Part shown: in pieces, positions 15,808 through 24,504 of the stretch
How positions within the stretch are numbered: the stretch's first letter is position 1
Layout: the number at the start of each line of letters is the position of its first letter
Source of the DNA: Candidatus Poribacteria bacterium WGA-3G
GTDB taxonomy: Bacteria; Poribacteria; WGA-4E; WGA-3G
DNA length: 64,000 bases
Direction of reading: 5' to 3'
Assembly (NCBI GenBank): GCA_000406005.1
Contig: ASZN01000025.1
Coordinates: 1-64,000 of the forward strand
The notes under the pieces: generated by a model
Told to the model about the DNA's origin: nothing
What the model saw: only the letters and a program-made list of their open reading frames with translations
The model's database searches: none
Made by a program: the position numbers and the translations under genes

Positions 15808-18513
15808 ATGGATTATGACTTGATGACTGTCGCACGCTTACCCGCGCCAGACGACAACGTCGCTATCGCGACACAGACACTGGAGGGTGGCACGCGTATC
15901 CGCTATGACGAACAACAGTTTCAGCTATCACACACCATTTTGGAGGGGCATCGCTTTGCGAGCCAGCCGATTTCGGAGTTGGCAGCGTTGCTGTCGTGGG
16001 GATTGCCGTTTGGATTTGCGACACGCGCCATTGCCCCGGGGGATTACGTCTGCAATCAGAAGATGATTGATTCATTGTCTATTCGGAATTTATCTTTTCA
16101 ATTGCCGGAAACACCGAACTTCAGCGACAAGATTGCACCTTATGTACTAAACGAAGCGGAATTCTGTCCCGGTAAGCAGTTGGCGCGCTATACGGACGAG
16201 CGTTGCTTCCTCGGTTATCCCCGTCCGGGGGGACGTGGTGTCGGCACACGAAACTATATCGTCGTTATGGGGACGACCGCGCGGACCTCCAGCTTCGCCA
16301 GACAGCTCGCTGATATGTGTCGTAGGGGCGAGGTAACCTCGCCCCTACAAAAAGCCTATCCTAACGTGGACGGTATCGTTGCTGTAACGCACACAGAAGG
16401 TGGTGAAGGTAGGACACCGAATAACATTGATATGCTCCTCCGAACGCTCGCAGGTTTCGCCGTTCATCCAAATATCGGTGCGATGCTGCTCGTCGACTAC
16501 GGCACCGAGGCAGTTACAAACGAAATGCTCCAGTCATACATGCAGCGCGAAGGTTATGCTTTAGATGATGTCGTCCACCGTTTCTATCGGCTACAAGGGA
16601 GTTTCGACACGGATTTGGCAAATGGTGCGAAAATTATTAACGGATGGCTGGGGACAGTGAACAGTGTGCCGCGCACTGAACAGTCTCTGGAATATCTGAA
16701 AATCGCTTTGCAGTGCGGGGGGTCCGATGCCTTCTCTGGTGTATCTGGTAATCCGCTCGCTGCTTACGTCGCCAAAGAAGTAATCCGTTACGGTGGGTGC
16801 GCTAACCTCGCAGAGACCGACGAACTGATCGGTTCGGAGGCTTACGTACTCCAGAACGTCCGCGACCTGAGCACCGCACGCACGTTCCTCGACACGATTG
16901 AACGGTTCAAAGAACGCGTCGCATGGCACGGACACTCCGCGGAGGGAAATCCATCTGGTGGTAATAACTTCCGTGGACTTTACAACATCGCCATTAAATC
17001 GATCGGTGCAGCGATGAAACGGCATCCCGATGTCTGCCTCGATTACGTCATCAATTACAGCCAACTGATGGAGAGCCCGGGTTACTACTTCATGGACAGT
17101 CCCGGCAACGATTTAGAGAGCATCGCAGGACAGGTGGCGTCCGGCTCCAACATGATTTTCTTCGTTACAGGGAACGGATCCATCACAAATTTTCCGTTCG
17201 TGCCGACGATTAAGATCGTCACCACATCCGGACGCTATGAGATGCTTTCCAAGGATATGGACGTGAACGCAGGGGCGTATCTTGACGGGACACCGATGGA
17301 AGAACTCGGCGAATCTATGTTGGATTTGACGGTAGATGTTGCATCGGGTGAACGGTCAGTCGGTGAGAAAGCCGGACACTCGCAAGTTTCGTTGTGGCGC
17401 GATTGGAAGCAGACGGGCCCCATAGATTTAGAACCTTTATTGTCGGAATCCGAATTGAAGTCTGGTGAACCGATCGCTGTTACGGCACAGCGGAGTGTGC
17501 CTACTACTTTGCAATTTCGTGCGCTTCAGACGGAAGCCGGATGCCGGACGGATCAGGTCGGGTTAATCTTGCCGACGAGCCTCTGTTCCGGGCAGATTGC
17601 ACAGATGATAGCGTACCGTTGTAATGAACGGAAGATCGGCGAGAAGCAAGGTATCTCTCGGTTTGTTGCACTCCCGCATACGGAGGGTTGTGGTGTCTCC
17701 AGCGGACGGTCTGAGGAGATTTATACCCGAACGATGATCGGACACCTCACGCATCCGACGGTCGCACTCGGTCTGCTCCTCGAACACGGTTGTGAGAAGA
17801 CGCACAACGACCACGTCCGACATGAAATTCAGAATCTCGGTATATCGCCAGAGCGGTACGGTTGGGCAAGCGTGCAGTTGGATGGCGGCATTGATGCCGT
17901 TATTGAGAAGGTGCAAGATTGGTTCTCGGAAACGCTTGCGGATAAACCACCTGTTCCAGTTGTCAATGCTGGGTTGGAACATCTCTGTATAGCGGTGACA
18001 TCAACCGGTGAAGCGACAGAAGGAGTCTCGCAGTCCTTGACACAATTAACGCATAGAGTCGCTGCTGCAGGTGGAACAGTTATCGTGCCAGCAAATGCGG
18101 AATGGCTATCGGTTTCCGTCAGCCATCAGCCGTCAGTGGTTCATCTGACAAACACACCGACTTTGGCTTATGGGCAGCGGGTCGAGAAAGCCGGATTCCA
18201 CATTATGGAGACTCCGACGGATCAACCGACGGAGACGTTGACGGGATTAGGTGCGACGGGTGTGGATTTGGCACTTGCGCACATTGTCGGTGCGCCGTTG
18301 CAATCGCATGTGATGGTACCGCTGATTCAGGTCTCTACGGATGCCAGGACGCAAAGCAGCTACGGTACGGATTTGGACTCGGAGTCTGCTAATGTTGACG
18401 ACCTATTAGCATTGATTGTTGAGGTGGCGTCACGGCAGTATACCCCGAAGCTGCACGGCAAAGGGAATACAGATTTTCAGTTGACGCGCGGGCTATTGGG
18501 GATTTCGATGTAA
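15808..18513 (+). CDS. Double-length UxaA-family (altronate/galactarate dehydratase-like) protein
   Basis: About 901 residues from ATG 15808 (AAAGGAG 9 bases upstream; an in-frame ATG at 15778 lacks this). An N-terminal SAF domain (LPAPDDNVAIA) is followed by two copies of the UxaA catalytic region: AVTHTEGGEG, then CGGSDAFSGVSGNP with ETDELIGSEA, and LPHTEGCGVSSG with LLEHGCEKTHND. Typical UxaA/GarD enzymes are about 500 residues, so this is a duplicated form. It would dehydrate a sugar acid using Fe2+ ligands in these motifs. Residues about 172-181 (RRGEVTSPLQ) are encoded by a palindromic repeat inserted in frame between conserved blocks. Confidence 0.82.
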   Translation: MDYDLMTVARLPAPDDNVAIATQTLEGGTRIRYDEQQFQLSHTILEGHRFASQPISELAALLSWGLPFGFATRAIAPGDYVCNQKMIDSLSIRNLSFQLPETPNFSDKIAPYVLNEAEFCPGKQLARYTDERCFLGYPRPGGRGVGTRNYIVVMGTTARTSSFARQLADMCRRGEVTSPLQKAYPNVDGIVAVTHTEGGEGRTPNNIDMLLRTLAGFAVHPNIGAMLLVDYGTEAVTNEMLQSYMQREGYALDDVVHRFYRLQGSFDTDLANGAKIINGWLGTVNSVPRTEQSLEYLKIALQCGGSDAFSGVSGNPLAAYVAKEVIRYGGCANLAETDELIGSEAYVLQNVRDLSTARTFLDTIERFKERVAWHGHSAEGNPSGGNNFRGLYNIAIKSIGAAMKRHPDVCLDYVINYSQLMESPGYYFMDSPGNDLESIAGQVASGSNMIFFVTGNGSITNFPFVPTIKIVTTSGRYEMLSKDMDVNAGAYLDGTPMEELGESMLDLTVDVASGERSVGEKAGHSQVSLWRDWKQTGPIDLEPLLSESELKSGEPIAVTAQRSVPTTLQFRALQTEAGCRTDQVGLILPTSLCSGQIAQMIAYRCNERKIGEKQGISRFVALPHTEGCGVSSGRSEEIYTRTMIGHLTHPTVALGLLLEHGCEKTHNDHVRHEIQNLGISPERYGWASVQLDGGIDAVIEKVQDWFSETLADKPPVPVVNAGLEHLCIAVTSTGEATEGVSQSLTQLTHRVAAAGGTVIVPANAEWLSVSVSHQPSVVHLTNTPTLAYGQRVEKAGFHIMETPTDQPTETLTGLGATGVDLALAHIVGAPLQSHVMVPLIQVSTDARTQSSYGTDLDSESANVDDLLALIVEVASRQYTPKLHGKGNTDFQLTRGLLGISM
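16322..16348. repeat. 27-bp perfect palindromic element inside a coding sequence
   Basis: Arms GTAGGGGCGAGGT and ACCTCGCCCCTAC flank a single A. It lies in frame in the UxaA-family gene and adds RRGEVTSPLQ-like residues. The form resembles the intergenic palindromes elsewhere in the window, though the sequence differs from them. Confidence 0.85.
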
Positions 18514-18529
18514 CAAGATAGGCAATTTT

Positions 18530-18558
18530 TTGACAGAGCCCTTCATCTGTGTTATAAT
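18530..18558 (+). promoter_or_regulatory. Perfect sigma70 consensus promoter
   Basis: TTGACA (18530-18535), 17-base spacer, TATAAT (18553-18558). Predicted start is near 18565, leaving a leader of about 62 bases before the nucleoside hydrolase ATG. Confidence 0.8.
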
Positions 18559-18626
18559 CAATTTCTATCTTTTTGTAGATGTGATATACTAAAGAAAACA
18601 CTCTATTTACAAGGTTAAAACGGCTT

Positions 18627-19550
18627 ATGAATTTTCCAACGCTGTCAGCGTCAAAACGTCTTGAAATGCTCCAACCGCCAACCGGACAGGTGCGGATGGT
18701 CCTTGATACTGACACCTATAACGAAATCGACGACCAGTTTGCAGTCGTCCACGCGCTGCTCTCACCTGAACACCTCAACGTAGAGGCACTCTACGCTGCG
18801 CCTTTCCACAACAACCGCTCAGCGAACGCCGAAGACGGTATGGAGAAAAGCTACGATGAAATTCTAAGGCTATTGGATTTCCTGAATGTCCCTGTCGACG
18901 GTTTCGTCTATCGCGGTTCCAGGGCGTTTCTCTCTGATAAAGAGACTCCTGTGCAGAGTGATGCCGCTACCGATATGATTGAACGGGCATCAACAGCAAG
19001 TCCTGAAGAGCCGCTCTATGTCGTCGCTGTGGGAGCGATAACGAATGTCGCCTCCGCCATCCTAATAGAACCCGAAATCATCAAACGCATTGTTATCGTC
19101 TGGCTTGGTGGGAATCCGTTGTACTGGCCCCATACCCGAGAGTTCAACCTTATGCAAGACCTTCAAAGCGCGCAAGTGGTTTTGGACTGTGGCGTGCCAT
19201 TCGTCTGGCTACCCGCACGCGGGGTCGTCTCACATCTGCACACGACGGTCGCTGAGATAGAACGCTATGTACAGGGTAGAGGCAGAGTCGGAGATTACCT
19301 CGTCCAAATCTTCAAGGATTATTCAAACGACCACTTTGCTTGGTCAAAGGTAATATGGGATATATCTGCGACAGCATACCTCATCAACCCGGCGTGGGTG
19401 CCAACAGAAATTGTCCACAGCCCTATCTTGACAGAGGCGGTGACGTGGAGTTTTGACAACAGCCGTCATCTCATGCGTGTTGCATCGAGTGTAAATCGGG
19501 ATGCTATTTTCAAGGATCTGTTCGTGAAACTTCAGCAGCACACTGATTAA
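18627..19550 (+). CDS. Inosine/uridine-preferring nucleoside hydrolase family protein
   Basis: A 307-residue protein of the IUNH superfamily. The Ca2+-binding cluster is recognisable as LDTDTYNEIDDQFA near residue 30, matching the DTDxGxDD signature with a small insertion. VAVGAITNVASAI near 120 and WLGGNP are further family landmarks. EFNLMQDLQSAQVVLDCGVP occupies the EFN-x-x-xDPxAA position with changes. Enzymes of this family cleave the N-glycosidic bond of nucleosides for salvage. The altered metal site means the exact substrate, or even activity, is uncertain. It has its own strong promoter. Confidence 0.83.
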   Translation: MNFPTLSASKRLEMLQPPTGQVRMVLDTDTYNEIDDQFAVVHALLSPEHLNVEALYAAPFHNNRSANAEDGMEKSYDEILRLLDFLNVPVDGFVYRGSRAFLSDKETPVQSDAATDMIERASTASPEEPLYVVAVGAITNVASAILIEPEIIKRIVIVWLGGNPLYWPHTREFNLMQDLQSAQVVLDCGVPFVWLPARGVVSHLHTTVAEIERYVQGRGRVGDYLVQIFKDYSNDHFAWSKVIWDISATAYLINPAWVPTEIVHSPILTEAVTWSFDNSRHLMRVASSVNRDAIFKDLFVKLQQHTD

Positions 19551-19595
19551 TCAGTAGGTCCTTGGCAAACCGAGGGAATGTGGGCAATTTTAGAA

Positions 19596-19630
19596 GAGAA
19601 TCCGGTGCGGTTGGAAACCGCACCTACCGT
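19596..19630. repeat. Palindromic repeat between convergent genes
   Basis: GGTGCGGTT (19604-19612) and AACCGCACC (19616-19624) with a GAA loop, flanked by CCGG/TACCG. It lies between two convergent stops, a position suited to bidirectional termination. Same outer arms as the composite repeat at 3811-3896. Confidence 0.75.
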
Positions 19631-19648
19631 GGTTGGAGTGATATAACT

Positions 19649-20485
19649 TTACGGAAGCGGGACGTTCCACTCGTCGCCGCAAATGATTTCAAGCTGATCG
19701 TGCGGTTTAAAATAATCGGTCGGATGATGATTTTCGCCCATGTCCCCGAATAACCGACGGCGGCGCGGTGTCATTCGTGCAAGTGCGTCCGCAGGGAGTT
19801 TGTCGTAATCGTAAGGACGGGACCACATCTGTCCATAACGGAATGTGACGCTCTTTCGGATGCGATCCGTCTGATTCGGTCCGACACCGTGCCACAATGC
19901 CCAGGGAAAGATGACCGCATCGCCAGGCTCCGCAAGCACCTGAATCGCGCCTTCAGGGTACTCGCCTTTCCCTAACCTCTTTTCTGGAAAACGGACTTTA
20001 TGGCTTCCCGGGACACACATAAAATTGCCTTGATCCGGTTCGCTCAGATCCGTCAAGAAAAATTGGATTTTGAATTGCAAGGGTAGGCTATCCGGGTGCG
20101 GGTGGATACGTTGAAGCGATGGACCGGCATCCGTATGGAAACCCATCAATGCTTCCACGTCCGGGTGTCGGACGTAGATTTGCGTCCCCATGATCTGGAG
20201 ATAGGGACCCATCAGCGACAGGATCGTGCCGAAGGTGCGTGGATGGTCGGTGAGCGGGTCGAGTGCGTCCGTCCGTTCAATCGATCGGATAATCGTATAG
20301 GCACCTTTTCCGAACCGATTGCCTTGTTGTAGACTCGGTGTCTCTTGGACATAAGTTTCAATCACTGAATCCACCGCTTCCAAAAGTGTTTCGATCTCAG
20401 TAGGTGATAGGACGTTCTTGAGAATCAGAAATCCGTCGTTTTGCCACACCTTTCGTTGGACATCCGTCAAGTATGGAGATAACAT
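19649..20485 (-). CDS. Phytanoyl-CoA dioxygenase (PhyH) family oxygenase
   Basis: A 278-residue PhyH protein. The N-terminal WQNDGFLILKNVLSPTEI is typical. The iron ligands are HTD (GFHTDAGP near residue 118) and the distal His in LWHGVGPN near 198, followed by RIRKSVTFRYG with the 2-oxoglutarate Arg. QIYVRHPD precedes the first motif. It shares the family with the genes at 10468 and 41395 but is not a close duplicate of either. Transcribed opposite to recG, from which it is separated by about 225 AT-rich bases. Confidence 0.9.
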   Translation of the reverse strand: MLSPYLTDVQRKVWQNDGFLILKNVLSPTEIETLLEAVDSVIETYVQETPSLQQGNRFGKGAYTIIRSIERTDALDPLTDHPRTFGTILSLMGPYLQIMGTQIYVRHPDVEALMGFHTDAGPSLQRIHPHPDSLPLQFKIQFFLTDLSEPDQGNFMCVPGSHKVRFPEKRLGKGEYPEGAIQVLAEPGDAVIFPWALWHGVGPNQTDRIRKSVTFRYGQMWSRPYDYDKLPADALARMTPRRRRLFGDMGENHHPTDYFKPHDQLEIICGDEWNVPLP

Positions 20486-20709
20486 CTGTAGCTCCTTTGC
20501 TGCGAATCTGCTCGAATATTTGGATATTTTCTTACTATACCGTCAAAAAATTATAAACGAATCTCGCTACCGAGTCAAGTCCATTTTACCACTCAAATTC
20601 AACGTTTTCAGTGAATTTGCGTTTAATTTGTTACAACCAACACGGATTTCTCGTATATTTAGTAACAGGCCCAAGAATTAAATAGCAGCGTTCAACTTGA
20701 AATAAAATT

Positions 20710-23484
20710 ATGAACAATTTCGCAAATATCCTCACCACTATCCGTCGTCCGTTCCAACAAGAACTCCGAAAGGGGTGCAGCGACGATGTCGTCGTCAATG
20801 GATTGGGCAACTATGTCCAACTCTGGGTAAAGAATGGCGACGCTTTCACACTAACCACAGCCGAAAAAGAGACACTGACCGGTTTGGCAGCTCTCTTTGA
20901 GAATTACGCTGCTGCCTCACCTGCTGAACGGCAACGTACGCTCGAAGCGGCAACAAAACGTATTGATGCGGCACTTAAGGGTGGACAGCCGTCTACGAAT
21001 ACAAACAACACAAGTGCAGAAACGCCACAGAAACGTCCGCAGCCAACCCCACGATCCACACGCCCGAAAAAGAACACGCAACCGGAGATGCTATCGCTCT
21101 TCGGAGAGACAGAAATCCCTCCAGAACAGGCACCCATAAAACGAGAACCGACACCGGTACCGACAACACATAAAGCAAAAACGGGGGACTTATCACTCCT
21201 CGGCGATGCGGAAGTTTTCTCACAACGCTCAGAGAGAACCCCCTCGGAAACGGCTTCAGAATCTGTCCCGATCCCTGATACACCTGTTGGAACAGACCTC
21301 GCTTCACTCGATTTTCTATCCGAACCTGTCCAATTCATCAAAGGCATCGGACCTCGACGCGCCGAAATGATCGCGACAGAACTCGACATCCACACGGTCG
21401 GCGGATTCTTGGCATACTATCCTCGCGACTATATTGACCGTTCCAAGACAGTGGAAATCTATAAAGTCGGCAGAACAGAAGACGACGAGCCTGAGACGAT
21501 CCAAGGGAAAGTCGTCAACCACACGTCATCTCCGACGGCGAGGGGAAAAAAGATCGGTAAAATCTCGATTTACGACGGCACCGGCGTTGCGATGTTAGTT
21601 AATTTCGGAAGACGTATCGGTATTATGAAGTCGCTGCTCCCCGTTGATACGGAAGTCGTCGTCAGCGGCAAGTTCTCACGCCGTTACAATGAAATCCAAG
21701 CAACCGACTATGAGTTTGAACTGTTCGAGGAAGACAACCTCATCCACACCAAGCGGATTGTTCCGAAATATCCGCTTACAGCAAGACTCACAGCGAAGAT
21801 GCTCCGTGCTTGGATACGGACTGCACTCGACGCTTATGGAGAACAGATCCCGGAAATCCTACCGCTTGCACTTCGACAACGGCAAGGCTTGATTGATAGG
21901 CAGTCGGCTATCAACGAAATCCATTTCCCGACTTCAGAGGCGTATCAAGAAGCGGCACAAAAACGGCTCGCCTTTGAGGAGTTTTTTCTTCTCAGTCTCG
22001 GCATGGAACTGAAAAAAGAGCGTCGTATCTCAGAAGACGGCATCGCGTTTCGGGTCGCGACGGAAGCCGAAGAAAATTCCGTCTCCCTGGTCAAGGAATT
22101 CATCACCTCGCTTCCTTACGAACTCACCAGGGCACAGAAACGGGTCTTCACCGAAATCCAAAACGATATGCGAGAGAAAAAGGTCATGAACAGACTCATT
22201 CAAGGGGATGTCGGGTCCGGAAAGACTGTCGTCGCTGCGCTGGCGTTGCTCTGTGCAATCGAAAACGGCTACCAAGGTGCGTTGATGGTGCCGACGGAAA
22301 TCCTCGCCGAACAGCATTACTATAATCTCTCCGAAATGTTCGAGCAGCTACATCCGGACACCACAGAAAACGGCGGTCGAGAAATAAAGGTCGTGCTTCT
22401 CAAAAGCGACCTGCCGAAAGCAGCGCGCGAAGAGGCACTATCAGCAATCGCCGACGGTTCCGCCGATCTCGTTGTCGGCACACAGGCGTTGATACAGGAA
22501 GGTGTCGATTTTCACAGCCTCGGACTCGTTATCATAGACGAGCAACACCGGTTCGGTGTGATGCAACGTGCGACGCTTCGGAACAAAGCAAAATCCGGCA
22601 ACGGCGGCCAAAAACAGGACACCGATGCTGCACCCGCACCCGATGTCCTCGTCATGACAGCGACACCTATTCCGAGAACACTCGCTTTGACACTCTATGG
22701 AGACCTGAACGTCTCTGTCATTGATGAAATGCCCCCGGGCAGGCAAACAATTAAGACCCACTGGATAGAAGAGCGGGATCGAGGAGAGTTATATGGTAAC
22801 CTTCGGAAAGAGATTCAGCGTGGTAGACAGGCATACATCGTCTATCCGCTTGTTGAAGAGTCGGAAAAGATGGAAGAGCTTAAAGCCGCGACAGAAATGG
22901 CAGCGCATCTTCAAACGGCAGTGTTCCCAAACTTACGCATCGGATTATTGCACGGACAGATGAAATCCGTCGAAAAACAGGAGATTATGACGAGTTTCAA
23001 GGCGCGACAGATTGATATCCTTGTCTCGACAACAGTGATAGAAGTCGGTATCGACATTCCGAACGCGACACTGATGGTGATTGAACATGCCGAACGGTTT
23101 GGGTTGTCCCAGTTGCATCAGTTGCGTGGACGTGTCGGCCGCGGTCAGCATCAATCGTCGTGTTACCTTGTCGCCTCTCGGAGAGGCGACGATTCTTACC
23201 AACGGATTCTGGCGATGATTCGGACGAACAACGGGTTTCAGATCGCTGAGGCAGACCTGAACATCCGGGGACCGGGAGAGTTCTTCGGTACACGCCAGTC
23301 GGGTATCCCGAATTTCAAGATTGCGAACATCATCCACGACGCGTCGCTTCTCGAATCAGCGAAAACAGAGGCGGAACTGTTAGTCAAAAACGATCCGAGT
23401 TTGAACGCCCCGGTACATCAGTTGTTGAAACGGATGTTACAGAAGCATTGGCGTGGTAATTTGGAGATCGCTTCTGTCGGTTAA
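20710..23484 (+). CDS. recG: ATP-dependent DNA helicase RecG with long N-terminal extension
   Basis: A 924-residue RecG, longer than the usual roughly 700. Residues 1-190 are an extension: a helical part, then a Pro/Thr/Glu-rich linker. The wedge/OB domain starts with FIKGIGPRRAEMI near 215. Helicase motifs follow: GDVGSGKT (motif I) near 500, DEQHRFG (motif II) near 610, TATPIPRT (motif III), STTVIEVGIDIPNA and QLRGRVGRG (motifs V and VI). The C-terminal TRG region is present. RecG remodels stalled forks and branched DNA. The end is 18 bases before the toxin-antitoxin pair. Confidence 0.96.
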   Translation: MNNFANILTTIRRPFQQELRKGCSDDVVVNGLGNYVQLWVKNGDAFTLTTAEKETLTGLAALFENYAAASPAERQRTLEAATKRIDAALKGGQPSTNTNNTSAETPQKRPQPTPRSTRPKKNTQPEMLSLFGETEIPPEQAPIKREPTPVPTTHKAKTGDLSLLGDAEVFSQRSERTPSETASESVPIPDTPVGTDLASLDFLSEPVQFIKGIGPRRAEMIATELDIHTVGGFLAYYPRDYIDRSKTVEIYKVGRTEDDEPETIQGKVVNHTSSPTARGKKIGKISIYDGTGVAMLVNFGRRIGIMKSLLPVDTEVVVSGKFSRRYNEIQATDYEFELFEEDNLIHTKRIVPKYPLTARLTAKMLRAWIRTALDAYGEQIPEILPLALRQRQGLIDRQSAINEIHFPTSEAYQEAAQKRLAFEEFFLLSLGMELKKERRISEDGIAFRVATEAEENSVSLVKEFITSLPYELTRAQKRVFTEIQNDMREKKVMNRLIQGDVGSGKTVVAALALLCAIENGYQGALMVPTEILAEQHYYNLSEMFEQLHPDTTENGGREIKVVLLKSDLPKAAREEALSAIADGSADLVVGTQALIQEGVDFHSLGLVIIDEQHRFGVMQRATLRNKAKSGNGGQKQDTDAAPAPDVLVMTATPIPRTLALTLYGDLNVSVIDEMPPGRQTIKTHWIEERDRGELYGNLRKEIQRGRQAYIVYPLVEESEKMEELKAATEMAAHLQTAVFPNLRIGLLHGQMKSVEKQEIMTSFKARQIDILVSTTVIEVGIDIPNATLMVIEHAERFGLSQLHQLRGRVGRGQHQSSCYLVASRRGDDSYQRILAMIRTNNGFQIAEADLNIRGPGEFFGTRQSGIPNFKIANIIHDASLLESAKTEAELLVKNDPSLNAPVHQLLKRMLQKHWRGNLEIASVG

Positions 23485-23502
23485 TAAAGGAGTTTCTAAC
23501 CA

Positions 23503-24210
23503 ATGACACACGACATAACAGCCATGACGCATGCACAGTTCAACACTTGGCTTGTGCCGATTGTAGACCGCCCGTTTTTTGAATCCCGCGAACGACTTGT
23601 GGCTCTACTTGCTGAGAATGCCGACAGAGACGCATTGGAAACGGAGTTGCAAGAGTTTTATGAAGGCTACTGTGGACTGGCATTCGAGTTAGAGGAACCT
23701 GAGGAGCGGCTACTTTCAATATTGCGGGCATCTGACATATTCGCGTCCCTGCAGAAGCGCGTCACAGCTGTGGAAGCTGTACGAAAAACTTCGCCTGCAG
23801 GACGGATAGCACGACGGATGAGCGACAGACCGCTAATCACCGATCCGCAACCGGAGATAGAGGTATCAGCCTTATCGGATGACGCATTCCGCGCGTTAAT
23901 GGAGACACTTGCGAATTCGGAACTTTTTGCAGCACGCGCACAGGTTGTCAAGCTGCAGAAGGCGGCACCATCGGTTGAAGGAACAGCGCAGCTGAAATCG
24001 GCATTCCTTGAATTTTTTGTGTGCTACTTGGAGTTGGAACAGTTCCTTGAAGATTACTATTATGACCCAGATGAGGGGTTAGAATTGCGTCCGGAGGTGG
24101 CTGAAAGGCTGGAACGCAGCGTAGCAGAGGTCGAAGCCGGAACAGCAGAATTGATTTCACTTGAGGAAGTTGCCAAAGAACTTGGGGTCAAGTTGAAATG
24201 TACACGTTAG
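23503..24210 (+). CDS. Long antitoxin-like protein with duplicated N-terminal domain
   Basis: A 235-residue protein preceded by AAAGGAG. The last 25 residues (EAGTAELISLEEVAKELG) resemble the C-terminal toxin-binding tail of RelB/Phd-like antitoxins, and the next gene is a RelE-type toxin that overlaps it by 13 bases. The N-terminal 200 residues look duplicated: segments near 12-65 and 128-185 share an F-x2-(W/L)-(L/M)...FF/LF-x2-R-x2-(L/V) pattern followed by a helical LQEFYEGYC / SAFLEFFVCYLEL block. The fold is not recognised. Typical antitoxins are 60-100 residues, so this is an unusual architecture. The antitoxin role is inferred from tail and context. Confidence 0.65.
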   Translation: MTHDITAMTHAQFNTWLVPIVDRPFFESRERLVALLAENADRDALETELQEFYEGYCGLAFELEEPEERLLSILRASDIFASLQKRVTAVEAVRKTSPAGRIARRMSDRPLITDPQPEIEVSALSDDAFRALMETLANSELFAARAQVVKLQKAAPSVEGTAQLKSAFLEFFVCYLELEQFLEDYYYDPDEGLELRPEVAERLERSVAEVEAGTAELISLEEVAKELGVKLKCTR

Positions 24211-24455
24211 CGTTCAGGGCGCGGGCGAGGTCAAATTTACGGCGTTTAGATGCCGCAATCCAAACACGAATCCTCAATAAATTGGAATCGTTATGCGAAA
24301 ATTGTGATACACATCGCCACGAGGCTCTCCGAGGACCCCATAGAGGGAAATTCCGGTTACGCGTTGCTGGTACTTACCGAGTTATCTACACCTTCAATAG
24401 ACAAACAAGAACGGTTGTTGTTCACGATGTTGGACATCGGAGCAGCATTTATTAG
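24198..24455 (+). CDS. RelE/ParE-superfamily toxin
   Basis: An 85-residue protein with the RelE fold pattern: basic N-terminal helices (RARARSNLRRLD), EALRGPHRGKFRLRVAGTYRVIYTF and a closing VVVHDVGHRSSIY. The RLRVAGTYRVIY strand and GHRSxIY end are hallmarks. Members cleave ribosome-bound mRNA or poison gyrase. It overlaps the upstream antitoxin-like gene by 13 bases, the usual coupled order antitoxin then toxin. Length is normal for the family and the frame is intact. Confidence 0.85.
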   Translation: MYTLAFRARARSNLRRLDAAIQTRILNKLESLCENCDTHRHEALRGPHRGKFRLRVAGTYRVIYTFNRQTRTVVVHDVGHRSSIY

Positions 24456-24504
24456 CATAAACGTAATATTTATATCGGAAGGGAATTGGATAAACGCGGA
24501 TGTT

